Source: Aegilops tauschii subsp. strangulata
Lineage: Eukaryota; Streptophyta; Magnoliopsida; Poales; Poaceae
Reading direction: 5' to 3'
DNA: 64,000 nt
NCBI RefSeq assembly: GCF_002575655.3
Contig: NC_053036.3
Span: forward strand, 648,789,387 to 648,853,386
The translations under genes were made by a program, and so were the position numbers. The notes below the pieces were generated by a model. The model was given only the letters and a program-made list of their open reading frames with translations. It was not told the origin of the DNA and did no database searches. Positions 9,777-21,699 of this stretch are shown here, piece after piece. The first letter of the stretch is position 1. Each line of letters opens with the position of its first letter.

Positions 9777-10041
9777 TACGTGCTGCCAGTAAGTTTGCAG
9801 GAACGGAAAGGCAAAACACACAATACTCAATGCAATATATATACTCCTAGATTACGAGACGCAAAGTAGATTCTGGTAGATTCGCACAAAGCCGACTCCT
9901 GACCAGAAAGTTAGAGACAATCATCCATTGGATTGGCCGGTTTCGTTTGGTCTGAGCACCGACCATGCATCTATTAACTTTTGAAGCAGCTTATTTGCAT
10001 CAAAAAGAAGAAATAAAGCAGACGATGACAGAAAGAATAAC

Positions 10042-10103
10042 GCAATTTGGACCCGTCTTCAGTTCTAGTCATGCAATTTGGGCCCGTCTTCAGTTCTAGT
10101 CAT
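10042..10103. repeat. 31-bp tandem duplication
   Basis: The sequence starting gcaatttggacccgtcttca occurs at 10042 and again at 10073 with one base change, period 31 bp. Confidence 0.85.
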
Positions 10104-10449
10104 CGGTCCAAGTCCTTCAAATTAAAGGAGAGGACTGAAATCAACATGCGGCGATACGTAAATAGGCTAGCTACTCTATGTGCGTTTTGATTGTCGTAGA
10201 AACTTAAGAGGGACCCAGTCTAGGAAACTTGTAAAAGACAATCGCGTAAGTGGCGTCGTAGTACATCGCCTTGAGTCGTCTATCAAGAATGAAATCAAAC
10301 GCGTGATGAAAATGGAGGTACTGCTTTCGAGCTAGGTTGGTCGGCGGCATGAACATTTATCCACACACCAGTCCTGGTGTTTTGAAGAGTTTCCATTGAA
10401 GTAGGAAAAAAGAAGAAGAAGAAAAGGCAAGATCCGTCCACGGACAAAT

Positions 10450-10810
10450 ATGCAATTACTGCAGGAATTAGCAGCTAGAATTGATAGGTGCGAGTGAGAG
10501 TAACTGACATTGACGAGTGCACGCGTAAGCGTGTACATATATCATTGCTAATTCAGAGAAAAACAAAAAAAATCTTACTTTTTGTTTAGTTAGCTTGATC
10601 TTCTCGAGCGATTGATCGAGGCATGTGTGGTAATGGCATCATCCCTTCCTCAACTCGTAGAGCTATCTTAATTAACCTCCTTGGTAGCGATGGGTGCATG
10701 CACTGTACTAGTATAAATAATCGAGCGAGGACTCAATAATTAATCAATGAGCAAAAACTATGTCGCGCCGATGGATGGATGGATGGAGCTCAGCCCTGTT
10801 CCCCGAATAC
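10450..10810 (+). promoter_or_regulatory. core of local repeat unit with TATA-like motif
   Basis: This core holds a tgacattgacgagtgcacgc block (about 10505), a gcgatgggtgcatgcactgt block (10686), a TATA-like tagtataaataa (about 10709) and a ttccccgaatactatgcccg block (10799). Versions of the outer blocks occur in the same order near 13632, 18210, 59388 and 62850. The TATA motif is kept only here and at 59590 (agtataaataa). It looks like a promoter and transcript start without an ORF. Whether it is transcribed is unknown. Confidence 0.4.
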
Positions 10811-10994
10811 TATGCCCGACGCGCTAATTCAAATCATCTTTAACTACAATGAAAGTGATATCCTTTTCAAAAAAACTACAATGAAAGTAATATGGCACAA
10901 AAATTATATTGTTGGACACTCAAAAAGGCTACTAAACAATAAAAGTGATTCAGTACAACTGGATGGAGGGAGTGCGTAGAGAGTAGGGCGTTTT

Positions 10995-11361
10995 GGTGAC
11001 CGAGCTCGATTGAGACCGAAATTTTGAACAATTCAAAATTCAAACTTTTCAGTTTTATAAAATTCTGAAAAAAATATATATAAATGTATGTATATGTGTG
11101 TCGAATTTCCTGATGAAATACTTTCGAGTTTGAATTGCAACCTGTACAAAAAATCATGGTCTTTGAGCAATGATCAGTACATGCGTTCAACAGCCACATG
11201 TATATTTTTACAGCCCTCACTTGAACATATTTCATCATGAAATTTTACACAGATGTACAGTATGCCTCTAGGTATTTGTGTATTATTTTTCAGAATTTAT
11301 CAAAACGTAAAATCATGAATTTTGAATTTTTATCAAGATTCGGCCTCTATGGAGCTTGTCC
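10995..11361. mobile_element. foldback MITE (probably Mutator-type)
   Basis: The left end ggtgaccgagctcgattgag and the reverse complement of the right end (ggacaagctccatagaggcc) are similar. The inverted similarity continues inward for about 70 bp, for example ttcaaaattcaaac on the left against gaattttgaattttt on the right. It interrupts copy I and is absent from the equivalent place in copy III. The target duplication is unclear. Confidence 0.6.
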
Positions 11362-12430
11362 TAAATTAAAAAAATTCCGTGTGTAGAAGCCTATGTCTTT
11401 AGTAAGCTATTTTCCCAAAAGAAAAGACTAAACAAATGTGATGTTTGCTTAAGTTCCTTTGTTCCCTCCCGGCTGTTCATCATCCTATATCATACTCACG
11501 CGTACAAGACAGGACAACAATCAACTCACGCTTCCGCCCACTACAGGAAAAGGATAGCTAGGTAGGGACATGAAAAGAAAAGGAGACCACGCACTGTTAT
11601 AAAGCGATCCATCTTTGGAGACCAACAGCACGCGTTTCATGTTGAAATTCTCGCTCATTCCGAGCTTTAGCTATGGACGCAAATGCCTTGGGTTCTGGTA
11701 ACCTCTTCGTGTATAGATCGGAATATTGGGTTGGGTGCCTTCTTATCTCTATCGTTCCTAACTCCCATTTTCCCAGCGAATTAATCTGTCGATGGCCCGT
11801 CGATTCAGTACATGAATGTTGCTTTAATTGTGATGTGAGGTGTTGCACGGACGCAGGCAGGCAGCCAGGCTGGTGAAGTGGCACAAATATTAGTATTTTT
11901 AGGGGAAGTGGCAGCGATATTTATTTATTTTGACGGAAAGTGGTACAAATAGTTTATGCTGCACACAGACAGTAGTCTAGTCACGCCCATGCATGCAAAA
12001 GGTAAACCAACCGAAAGAAAATGCTACCATGTGACATGATTTGTCTGAGTTATACTCGTCGTCATGAAAATATTCTGGAAGCCCTCAGTCCCAAAATAAG
12101 TGTCTCAAGGAGCTTTCAGAAATAGTATTTTGAGACGTATGAAGTATCATATACAAATCTTCGAGAAGCTTTCAGAAGTAGTATATGTCTGTTTAAGGAA
12201 TGGACAGCTGAACGTGCATTGTAGATTAGGTCATCTTCAAAGTGGACCCTCAAAGCGCCTGTATATATCCAGACCAAGGTGTTTGGACCATTTTAGCCAT
12301 TCAACTAGGTCCAAATGTCTGCGGACCAGTCCAAGTGTTTGATTTTCGGTAAACTGTCCACAAACTTGGAGGGACATTTGTGCAAGTCCGGACATCCGCC
12401 TGACAAATCAAAAGCCATCACGTAACCTCA

Positions 12431-13545
12431 CTTCGTCCAAAGGTGGAAGTCCACTAGTTTTCGATCAAAGATTAGCACGTTAGTTTTGGCAAAAGGTGGC
12501 CATGCATCAGACTTGTACTGATGCATCAATCTTGCTCGGTCTAGCTATCGTCGACGCCACCACGGCGCCCAACGGCACCTCCTCCCTGCGCGCAAACAGC
12601 TGAGCACGTCGCGGTCGCCACTGATACACCTCAGCGCCATCCTGTCAAGTACTACCAGCCAACACAGCTTGAAGTCCTTGGAAGATCTGTCGTGCGTAGC
12701 ACCTGCTGAACAGGCATGACAAAGCGTAGCACCTGTCGGTCAGGCATGACTTGACATCTCCACCGAAGCTCCGTGCAAGACGAAGCCGCTCCACCTCCTG
12801 CCTCTGACTTCCAGCGCTGCTCCACAAACGATGCTCCCAAGATAGAAACGACACCGCAGTGCCGCCATCGTCCGATCTGGAACACTAGATCCTAGGGTTT
12901 CCCCCGGAGCAACACGAGTGGGTCGACAGTAGTTACACGATGATGCCTTCATCAAGGTAACGGCGTAGAACGCCGCCATCGCCTGCCGTCGGCTCGGTTT
13001 TCACCGGCAACCATGTCTCCCCAACTCGCAGCCGGGACTAGATGATGGATCTCAAGATCCGATCACCAAGCTTCTGGCCCGGCCACCGCCGACGAAGAAG
13101 ATGACCACCACCACTGGCTACACCGGCCAGAACAGATCTGCCATGGGTGCAGCCAAGCAGTCCACCAGGCCCTCGACGCCGCCGCCGATCTAAAGCCAGA
13201 TGACATGCCGCCGAAGACCGCATCGCGCCGCCGTCCAATCCAGGCCAGCCACCGCAGCCGCCGCCCGTGGCCCGAGGCAGGGCCGACCGCCGCCGCCGTC
13301 GAAGCCAACGCCGTCGCTTCTAGATCGGCCGCACCTCCATGCATGTTGGGGCCCCGCCACGCCTGAGACGCGGGAGGAGGAAGAGCCCCCGCCACCGCCG
13401 TCGGCCTCCGGGCGCAAGCCGGCGGCGTCCTCCGGCGGCGGCAGGAGGAGGGGAGGAAGATGGGCTAGGCCCAGCGGCGGCTAGGGTTGGGGAGCCCCCG
13501 AGTCGCCCGAGCGGGGGGCGAGCGGGGGTCGAGTCGAGGAGCGGG
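12431..13545. other. GC-rich unclassified repeat between unit copies
   Basis: GC content rises sharply. The region has many gccgccg runs, a ctagggtttcccccggagca block (12891) and overlapping open frames on both strands caused by composition. Homology to the low-copy unit stops near 12430 and resumes near 13545, so this is probably an insertion. It resembles GC-rich noncoding parts of grass retroelements, but no terminus, poly(A) or coding domain could be fixed. A 29-bp near repeat (caggcatgac) occurs at 12711 and 12741. Confidence 0.4.
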
Positions 13546-14877
13546 CGTTCCAGCTCCAGTATGCTTGTTCGTTCCTTTTCTAGAAAAAGAAAAGGCCAGA
13601 ATCAATTAGAAGCAAAAATAGTGAGAGTGACCGGCATGTATTCGATCGGCAGATTGGTGCACGCGTAGTAGTGAAATGTGTGGCCATGAATTACAGGCAG
13701 CATCGATGGACCGTTCAACTCAGCGGGCAGCAGCTATCTCCTCTGCTCGTGCCAATCCAGTCGGTTCGCAGAATGCCCGACGAACGCGCAAATTTCCATT
13801 GCTGCATTTAAGCTTCATAGGGCAATATTACCATCCATCAGTTTCTTCCAAAGCGAGGCACATGCTTTCAAGTTATACTAGCCCGGTGTGACCTAAACAC
13901 GTGGAATGTACATAGGGTTCATAGTAACCCGATTATGAACTGTACATAAACAAATCAAGTCTCTACATTTCAAAAAATAAAAAATCATACATGTATAGAG
14001 AGGATGAGTAAGAACATGCACATAACTTATTGTAATAAAATTTTCGAAAAGTAATTTTTGTGTGGTACTTGCTTACTAAAAACATCAGAATTGTTCACGT
14101 TTTTTTTTTAATAATTTGTGGTACTTGCATACTAAAACGTCAGAATTGTTCATGCTTTTTCCTTTCTAATTTGCTGCCACATGTGATGGACTAAAGAGCC
14201 CCGGTTCGAGTCTCACCACCTCTTGTTTTATTTGAGCACAGCTGTGCTCAACTATTTTTTTAGTATAGATAGAAACGAATGGAAAAGACATTAATTCTCT
14301 TTTTTTAATCGTAACAATGGCTTGAATGTCTTGTCATTTGTCTCTTCTCTGGGCTCAGTTGAATTCTTGCTTGATTTTCAGGAGTTTATGCATGTACAGA
14401 AAAATTAAGATAAAATCAGCCGTACTCAGCGGAAGGATCCATCCGCCCCAAAAGGATAGCGATTGCTCGAGTACCATGTATCATCACCGCCTACGCGGCC
14501 CGTGTTGAATCCACTTTTCTTCAATTCAAAATGGAAAAATGACACTGCATTTCCGTGTTGAAATTTTAGTTACTATGGACAGACTTAACTATCTAGCAAC
14601 CAGCACAAAACGAAAATGCCCAGTGCTGCGTGACTGATGCTTGATCTAGCTAGCTCCACGTTTATGTAGCCGTCATTGGAGATCGACCTGCGACTGTCAC
14701 TGGACCATTCATTGATTTATCACTCGGAGCGTTCCACACTTAAGCTCGAGTCGATTGACACATTTTTCTCAGTCTTATTCGCAGTCAACTTTAGTTGGTA
14801 CGTACGTACAGATTCTGAGTTTCGCATGGGTAGAATTACACCCGTCCAGACACTCTGCTCAGTGAACATCTACACTT
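13546..14877. repeat. low-copy duplicated unit, copy I' (second core)
   Basis: Homology to 62780-63080 (copy IV) and 18205-18440 (copy II) resumes with a ttctagaaaaagaaaag block, followed by the core blocks gtgaccggca (13627) and ttcgcagaatgcccgacgaa (13765). Further right, aaggatccatccgcccc (14433) and gtgttgaaattttagttact (14554) match 18890-19060 of copy II. A tandem duplication of about 63 bp carrying tggtacttgc and cagaattgttca lies at 14073-14154. No gene is supported. Confidence 0.6.
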
Positions 14878-16240
14878 CGGCACCAGTAGTACTCGCGATC
14901 AATCCCCCGGCCCCCGCGTCGCTCCCGCAGGGGCGACTCGGGCGGCGATAACCTAGCCCGCCGCCAGCCTCCCCTCCCCCCTTTCCTCTCCCTCGCCACC
15001 ACCGGAGGGGGTCGCCGGAGCGCCGCGCGTCCGCCCGGGGAGGGTGGTGGCGAGGATCTGTGCCGCCCTGTCGCGTGCAGGGGGCTTTGGAGCCGAGGCG
15101 GCGGCCTCGGGTGGTGGAGCGACGGCGCCCTCAGCCAGCGGCCGTCGCTAGTGCTGGCCGTCCTCCTTGGCCGCGCGGGTGGCAAGGCGGCGGCGGGTGG
15201 TGGCTGTGGGGCGCGGTGGCCGCGGGGGCGCCCGTCCCGGATCTGACGCCTCCGTCTCCAACCCTTTCGGCCCCTGTCAGATCTGGTCTCCGGCTGGCCC
15301 AGGTTGCCGGCGCCGCGTCTGTGCTAGGGGTGGGGAAGACGTGGAGCCCGGAGAAATCCATGGCTGGCTCTGCCGGCCACGACGACGGCGACGCCTGAGG
15401 GCGCCGTCTCCTACTTGTAGGCGCCGTCAAGGTTATCCCTTTTCCCCTCCGCCTCGTTCCCCTGCTCGTATGCCGGGGTGAAAACACAAATCCTTTTGGA
15501 TTGGGCGGCAGCGACGCTCGCGGCGCCGTCACCCCCATGGTGGTGCCGCCTTCGGTGAGTTTGGGGCGGTGGTGAGTCCGATCTGGTTGGTGGGCGTTTG
15601 GCGGCGACATGGTTGGAGCAGGTGGGCGTTTGGCAGCTTCGTCTCCATGTTCAGTCCAGTGGCTCCACTCCATTGTTGCTCTGTCATCGGCAGCCCCACC
15701 GTGCTTTTGCTTCTCCTTGAGTGTTGGTTCCCTCCCATGTTGCCCTTCGTTGAGCTCGGCGACGCGTGTTGGTGGTGCTCTGGTATGGCATTTCGTGTGG
15801 CCATGGCGTCGGGTGTACACCTTTGCTCTTGGGAGAGCGTTCTCATCGTCCGACGGATCGGCGCCTCGTGCCAGGCGAGGGGCTAGGGAGCCCCTTTCGG
15901 AGATGTAGGAGGTTGTCGCCATTTCGGCAGGAGCCCATGGAGCTGCCATCGTCACTCCCGCTTGCTAGCTGGGTCTCCTCAAGGTCAGATGGTGTCTCGG
16001 TGGGGTGGATCGCACTCGGTGGAGGGCTTCATCGTCTTCAAGCTGGTCTTGTTCTTTAGATTCTGCATCTTTGCTTGTAGATGGTAGGAAGCCTATTAGC
16101 TGTTAGCACAGCACTCTTGTATCCTTTTAGCTGTTTTCTGTTTTCGTCTCTGTACTTGGTGCTTGTTGTAATCCTGGCCGGTTGATGGCTTTGTTAATTC
16201 AAAGCCGGGCTCGTCCTGAGCCTTCGTTCTAAAAAAAAAA
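14878..16240 (+). mobile_element. poly(A) retroposon (non-LTR, non-autonomous) with target duplication
   Basis: The target duplication acatctacactt is found just before the element (14866-14877) and directly after its A-run (16241-16252); it may be 13 bp if one more A is counted. The body starts GC-rich (about 70% GC over the first 600 bp) and ends with two perfect short hairpins, GGCTTTG/CAAAGCC (16187-16206) and GGCTC/GAGCC (16208-16222), then cttcgttct and a run of A (16231-16240). This is the signature of target-primed reverse transcription by a LINE. No reverse transcriptase is encoded, and the long open frames on both strands look compositional. It could be a LINE-derived satellite or a retrocopied noncoding transcript. 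Confidence 0.75.
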
Positions 16241-16252
16241 ACATCTACACTT

Positions 16253-16603
16253 CTATTTTGTCATGACATAGTCTAGTACTACCGAGTTACTAACCCGGGC
16301 GGAGCCAGAAATTAAACAAGAGAAGGAGGAGACATGGATCACAAAAAGAATACTAGCTAGCTAGGGATGAATTGGACCTTGAGAGCAAAATTGGTAAGGT
16401 ATCGATTAGCCTAGCCATTTACACTTGTGTAGCTTGGATTCGAAAGGGTGTCTCCTTCAGTTGTTTCTTTCATCCTTGACTCACACTTCTCCAGTGGACT
16501 AAAATTTTAGATGACACGTCCATTCAGTACGTACATAAATGGGTAGCAGTACTGCAATTCTACCGATCTGATCGATGAGAATAATTAGATATGAAAGCGG
16601 ATT
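16253..16603. other. intergenic DNA, no gene seen
   Basis: Low-copy sequence with a ccattcagtacgtacataaa block (about 16521) shared loosely with 6608. No ORF, RNA gene or terminal repeat was recognised. Confidence 0.3.
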
Positions 16604-16987
16604 TGTAGCACCCAGATGCTCCACACCCCTATATAAACATTAAATTTAAAAAATACCGAGAAATTTGAAAGAAAAATCTGAGATTTTGGGATATCAAACC
16701 TGGGGTCCCGGTCTACTTCCATGTGAAATTTCGTGAAAAAAATACTAGAAAATGTATTTGTGGCAAAAAAAAAATCCTATTTATAGAAAAATAACTATTT
16801 GGGCGGGTTTTGTTCGGACAGTATTTCCTGCGCCACGGATACGTTTCCTGGTATTTTTTTCACGAAATTTCACAAGGGAGTAGATTGAGAACCCACGTTT
16901 GATATCGCCAAATTTCAGTTTTTATATATTTTTTGGTATTTTTTATGATTAATATTCGTATAGGGATGTGGAGCACCCAGGAGCTCC
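16604..16987. mobile_element. foldback MITE with 'gagcacccag' termini
   Basis: The left end gtagcacccagatgctccac and the reverse complement of the right end (ggagctcctgggtgctccac) match. The inverted similarity continues inward: acccctatata on the left corresponds to tatagggatgt on the right, and ttttttcacgaaatttcac (16855) is the inverted form of gtgaaatttcgtgaaaaaa (16722). It is probably a Mutator-type non-autonomous element. Confidence 0.7.
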
Positions 16988-17485
16988 TCTGTATTTTCGG
17001 ACAATGGTACCACTACAATATACCGTACTGGCAAGGGGCCGGGTACGTGCATTTCTTCAACGCACACGTTGTGCATTGTTGTCCCTTAAAAAAAACACGT
17101 TGTGCGTTGTGAAGCAGCATGCATGCAAGCACGCATATGCTGGTCTCACGTCGTCTGGTGCAGTGGTACGGGCATTTAATTATGCAGAGGGACAATAGTC
17201 TTATCATTTATGTGATCGTTGGAGGAAAGCTACAAAATCCAACCAACCAGACTCTTTTGCAGGAGTAGTCTACTTAGTACACTGCAACAAAAAGAGGCGC
17301 AAGCAAGCGTGCAAACGAAAAGAAGAGGAGACGGCGTACGACAAAAGGCAGACGAGCACAGAAAGAAACAATAACGCAGTTTAATTGGACCCATCTGTTG
17401 TCTGACCAGTCATCGATCCGAGACTAGTCATCTTGCAACTAAAGCAGAATGGTGGATTTAGGACATAAAGCAGCGAAAATACAAA

Positions 17486-17874
17486 GGTGAACATGGGTGC
17501 GCGCGCACCCACATGAATAGTAAATTCATAAAAAATACTAGAAAAATTAAAAATTTGTGAAACTTCGCGGTATAAAACTTAGTAGATCATTCTATTCACG
17601 TGTGAAGTTTCATCATGTATTGACACCCACGGTATTCCTAGTGAAGAAAATACAAATTCGACCATATATACTATTCATTAAACAGTGTTTTTTAATATAG
17701 TTTCGATTTTGTCATTTTTACCTAGATTACCACGGATGTGATTTCTTCGTGAAACTTCATATGCGAGTATACCGGTTTGCTATGTATATTAAAAAAAATC
17801 AGATTTTTTTGAATTTTTCTTAGCATTTTCTCAAATTTACTATTCATAAAGGGTGCGCGTGCATCATGTTCACC
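17486..17874. mobile_element. foldback MITE with 'ggtgaacatg' termini
   Basis: It begins ggtgaacatgggtgcgcgcg and ends in gcgcgtgcatcatgttcacc, forming terminal inverted repeats of about 22 bp. Inner inverted similarity includes atgaatagtaaatt (17513) against tttactattcat (17836) and gtgtgaagtttcat against gtgaaacttcat. AT-rich interior of 389 bp in total, no ORF. Confidence 0.75.
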
Positions 17875-18556
17875 AAATCCGCGTCCTAAGAAGCTAATAA
17901 AAGGTAGTAGATGGTCAATATAATACGTACTTGTACGTGCGTCTTGTCGTGGAAACTCGAAGGCAGGTTAACCAACAGTGCGACAATGGCAGACGGTGAT
18001 CTTCCAAGATCCAAAGAAGAGAAAAAGAAGTTCTCCTGGATTCATCTTTGACCAGTGACCAAGCTAGTCGGACGTACGTGGTGCCCTTGCTGTCCATCGT
18101 CGCTGTCGCGTCTCACTGTCAAGTAACGTCTGGTGCAATAAAAACGATCTCGATTGCAACCTATGTATAGTAATACGTACATATTTTGGTTGGATCAATC
18201 AGGATGCAAGGGTGACTGGCATTGATGGGTGCACGCGTATATTTTGGTTGGATCGAATGTGCGGCCCTCCATGCATTGCAGCAAACCGTTCAAACCCGGC
18301 AGCAGCTTTCTTTTCTTGCTCTGCAGCGATGGGTGCATGCACTGTGGAGGCCAAGGAGAAGAAGAAGATGTAGTATGTCTCCCCTCCTCGCGCCAACCCA
18401 CACGGTTCCCGGAATGCCCGACGGACTTGCGTGCCAATTTTCATCATCGTTTTAAAACAATTATTTAGCCTCCGTCGTTTTCTTAGAAAGCGACACCGAA
18501 GATATCAATGAACGAAAATGTTGTGCATACGGCACTTTTACCATACGACGCTTGTC

Positions 18557-18654
18557 CTCCCTTCAATCCATATTACTTGTCTCGGATTTATCTAGATATG
18601 GGTGTCTATCCGAATCTAGACAAATCTAAGACAACTAATATGGATCGACGGGAG
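18557..18654. mobile_element. Stowaway-type MITE, 98 bp
   Basis: The left arm ctcccttcaatccatattac and right arm taatatggatcgacgggag are inverted repeats, with further pairing of ttgtct and agacaa. It is followed by TA (18655-18656), but the left flank is TC rather than TA, so the target duplication has mutated. Confidence 0.65.
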
Positions 18655-19130
18655 TATGATGTTAATATTGAGCCAGCAGAATGGTAAATTGCACAAGCCA
18701 CGCAGCAACGCGTGGGGTTTCATCTAGTATATATAGACCCGGACAAAATTTTCTCTAGTTTTCTCACTCACTCTCGTAATGGTGGCCTGAATATCTTGGC
18801 CGTGCTTGAGAATTCAACATTAATAAAACAAATTTGGTTGTTTTCTTAGTAATTCATTTACAAAACAATTTATTAGTCGTATTCAATCGAAGGATCCATC
18901 CACCCCGAAGAGGATAGCGATGGAGCGAGGGACAGGCCGTACCGTGTCATCACCACATACACACTCCGTGTTGAATCTGTTAGTCCTGGACTGAAATTAA
19001 AACTGAAAAAAGATACTGCATGTTCCATGTTGAATTTTAGGTACCATGCGTAAACTTAACTATCTAGAGGAGCAACCCACACAAGACGAATATAACACCA
19101 ATTATTCATAGCTCCAAAAACGATCGCCCC

Positions 19131-19155
19131 CTCCCCCCCCCCCCCCCCCCCCCCC
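19131..19155 (+). repeat. poly(C) tract
   Basis: A run of 23 C (19133-19155) preceded by CCCCCT. Runs this long are rare in plant DNA, and the exact length may be a sequencing or assembly uncertainty. Confidence 0.8.
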
Positions 19156-19400
19156 AACGATACAGAAGCTAGACTCGTGTCCACATCCTACACCCCAATT
19201 CTGCGCTAGATTTTGCTCCAAAGCCTTTTTCAGTTTTTTTTTCTTGATCTACTTCAACCTGTGAAAACATATACGTACACACTGATCCTGACATGTGTAG
19301 TGTAGAGCAACTGTCGGTCTGTACACTCTGCTCGACCAAAATTAATCTTCTGAGTGACACTGTCCGTGGAGCTAGCTACTGTCTGCGTACGTGATCTGGA

Positions 19401-20020
19401 CCGTGCATGCTCGCCGCAACTAGCACCGTCAATCTTCCACGAATCCAGTGTTGCCCTGCTCAGTTAATATTTACGCGTAACATCTCGCTTACCATTGGCG
19501 GTCACTGGAATATATAATCGGAGACCAATAATCTATCTCTTTTTATAGGAAGGTTTCTTCCGGGACCAACCTATTGTTGATATTTATCAATATCTAGCTA
19601 AAACTCCACCAGACCCCTCAAAAAAAAAAAAGCTAATACTCCACCACTGATTAGCATCCCAATTATTACAGCACAACACGCTTTTTAGTGTTGTGTACGT
19701 CTCACAACTTGCATCCATCAGCATGTACTCCAGTGGTCAGTAGTGTACTATAAACCTAGTAGTTAACTATGATTTGTGTATTCTACCCGCCCAGCCGTAA
19801 CGTAGGATGCAAGCAACACAGTGGAGAAATATACATACAGCTTGCACTGGTACGTACGTTGCACCCTTGTCTGCCACTGTTGGATTTCTAATTATTTTTC
19901 CGATAAAGGATTGTTGGATTTCTATTAGCGCTAATTAACTATCTAACCTAAGCGATTTCTTTATTTTGTTTTCGCTTTTTCCCGGTACTGTAATTTCCAG
20001 CTTTTTTCAATCAGTTTTAC
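19401..20020. other. intergenic DNA, no gene seen
   Basis: AT-rich, with one A-run (19620-19631) and no ORF longer than 60 codons that looks real. No transposon termini were recognised. Confidence 0.3.
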
Positions 20021-20176
20021 TAAATCTCAGTCGACTTAAACTTGGTTATATCCCAGTCAATGCAATATGCGTGAGATATTACATTGAGATCTATGTAAAT
20101 TTTCTTTTTGATTTTTTCTCTTTCTTACATTTTATGTCACTTGGCTGAGACTTGGTTAAATCTCAGTCTGACCGCC
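20021..20176. repeat. MITE-like element with 'taaatctcagt' repeats
   Basis: The motif taaatctcagtc occurs at 20022 and 20157, and tgagacttggtt (20146) is related to cttaaacttggtt (20035). Similar 'aaatctcagtc' blocks are common in Triticeae intergenic DNA. Clean terminal inverted repeats could not be defined. Confidence 0.4.
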
Positions 20177-21080
20177 ATAGGTGCATGAGCAAAAAGAATC
20201 ATGTCAGTTCCAATCCAACAGGTGGCCTCTACCAAATTCTTCCACCATTGACTGATCCAGCGCCGTCTAGACCACTGGCTGCCGCCATCCACGGCCGGCG
20301 ACGCCCCATATCAACCTCTGGCAACCTTCCAACTGAGGTGCCGTTGTTGCGACGTCCCAGGCTGGGGTCATTCTCATCCTGGGCCTCGCCGGCGTTCCTG
20401 CGTCTTGCTCTGCACGCCCGTTGTCACCGTCTTCAGGCCCGGAGCTATGTGTAGAGAATCGACACATAGCTCATCCAGCAACTTCAGTTGCCTGACAAAC
20501 AGCAAAACTGTTGATAATTTATTCATCCGATAGTATTCTCTGTCTGGTGGTGCTCATCCAGTACTACTATTGGTTAGATTATGAATGGATGGCGGCTCAG
20601 ATTAACTAATCACATAGCGCTAATATGCAACATATGTTGAATGGATCCGTCTAATCTATGCATAAGATACGAAGCATGCAGCGACAAGTCCTGATCAAAA
20701 GATCAAAATGGACGGCCACGGCCATGCACATGCCATGATGTGCACAATCTTGGCAAGTAAATCCCAGATTGAGTAGAAGCATTGCCTTCACCAAGCCAGA
20801 CAGCGACCACTCACAACTTCTACCGTCATACATACGGTACAGCACAGTGCGTACGTAGTCTTTATCGAAAAAAAAACAGTGCATATGTAGTGTTTCTAGT
20901 AAGGCAGCGGGACTTGACCCCTAAAACGAAAAGATAGTGTGACAGTATGTAGATGCAATGATTTGCTGCGCACTGCCCGAGGATGATTGGCTCGCCGGTG
21001 GCAGGCCCACCAGTAAGTCCCTCCGATTTTCCACAAGGAATCAATATGTGTATATCCTGTAGTTTCAAATTGCCGGCAAT
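20177..21080. other. intergenic DNA with a GC-rich pocket
   Basis: A GC-rich pocket (20250-20450) contains an unsupported 100-codon ORF with no recognised domain. The rest is ordinary AT-rich intergenic sequence. Confidence 0.3.
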
Positions 21081-21215
21081 AGCCCCGCTATAGCTGTTTG
21101 TGCATGTTGCCGCTATTTGATTTCATGTACAATTTGCCGCTATAGCCTCGCTATAGCCCGCTATAGCTGTTTTTAAGCTGCCGCTATATACCATAGCCTG
21201 CTATTTAAAACATTG
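21080..21215. repeat. 'ccgctatagc' palindromic short repeats
   Basis: The palindromic core CTATAG recurs within about 110 bp in the form gcCGCTATAGCc (about 21088, 21142, 21152, 21162), with degenerate copies between. Such blocks are dispersed in grass genomes. The associated element is not identified here. Confidence 0.6.
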
Positions 21216-21699
21216 GTATATCCTCCTCATTTCCTCGTTGTATCTGTACGAACGTGATATTGAGCTAGGCAAGCTAACGTGTGTTGTCCCCGCAAAAAAA
21301 AAAGGCTAACGTGTGTTGCAAGTAGGGAAGATAGATAGTCAGTCTTGCACACCAATATAACGGCGGCGGTAAAGCTAGATAGCTACTTGATCAGCTGACA
21401 GAGACTGATGACTGATGCGGAGCGACAGACAACCGAAATATGCTACTGCATGGATTTGTGAGTGGGGGTGGTCGCTAATTAGCTAACTTAGATCATATGA
21501 CATCTTCTTCCTAGCCGACCAAATCGACAGCCACCACCCCCCGGCTAGCCGGGTAGCCACCCCCACGCGCAATCCAAGGCTTTTCACTAGAAGAGATCGA
21601 TTATCCCGGCCCCGGCCTGCCCTCTCTCACTAACCTGTCACTGTCAGTGCAAAAAATCGACTGGTGGATGTGATCAGCCAGGGATATGCGTGCTTCCAA

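Larger units (their letters stand above)
9779..12430. repeat. low-copy duplicated unit, copy I
   Basis: No protein-coding gene is supported. The segment is homologous to 59211-61600 in the same order: the tggaggtactgctt anchor (10312 and 59214), the core at 10450-10810, the ctcacgcgtac...gctagggacatgaaaag block (11494-11590 and 60231-60312), and the atcaaaagcca anchor near 12407 and 61551. Around 10018-10110 it also resembles 17346-17420 (copy II). Divergence is moderate, with many indels. It may be a decayed tandem duplication of a former locus, or an uncharacterised large repeat. Confidence 0.65.
17220..19400. repeat. low-copy duplicated unit, copy II
   Basis: Anchors shared with copy IV in order: gcaagcaagcgtgcaaac (about 17301 and 62108), tctttgaccagtgaccaag (18044 and 62421), gtctggtgcaataaaaacga (18128, compare 62493), tgactggcatt plus the core (18211 and 62846), and cacggttcccggaatgccc (18401, compare 63034). 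The right part (18880-19080) matches copy I' at 14425-14620. It contains the MITEs at 17486 and 18557. No coding gene is supported. Confidence 0.65.

Noticed and set aside
10332..10538. Similar minus-strand ORFs at 10332-10538 and 59085-59414 as a conserved gene
   Set aside because: They look related only because copies I and III of the low-copy unit are homologous DNA. The frames diverge through indels and do not look constrained.
14195..14225. Possible tRNA or SINE B box (ccccggttcgagtctcacca)
   Set aside because: The T-arm-like sequence is present, but there is no acceptor stem, anticodon arm or A box at the right distance.
15131..15955. 274-codon minus-strand ORF
   Set aside because: It lies in the GC-rich body of the poly(A) retroposon, whose orientation is plus. 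Long open frames exist on both strands there because GC-rich sequence has few stops. No domain.
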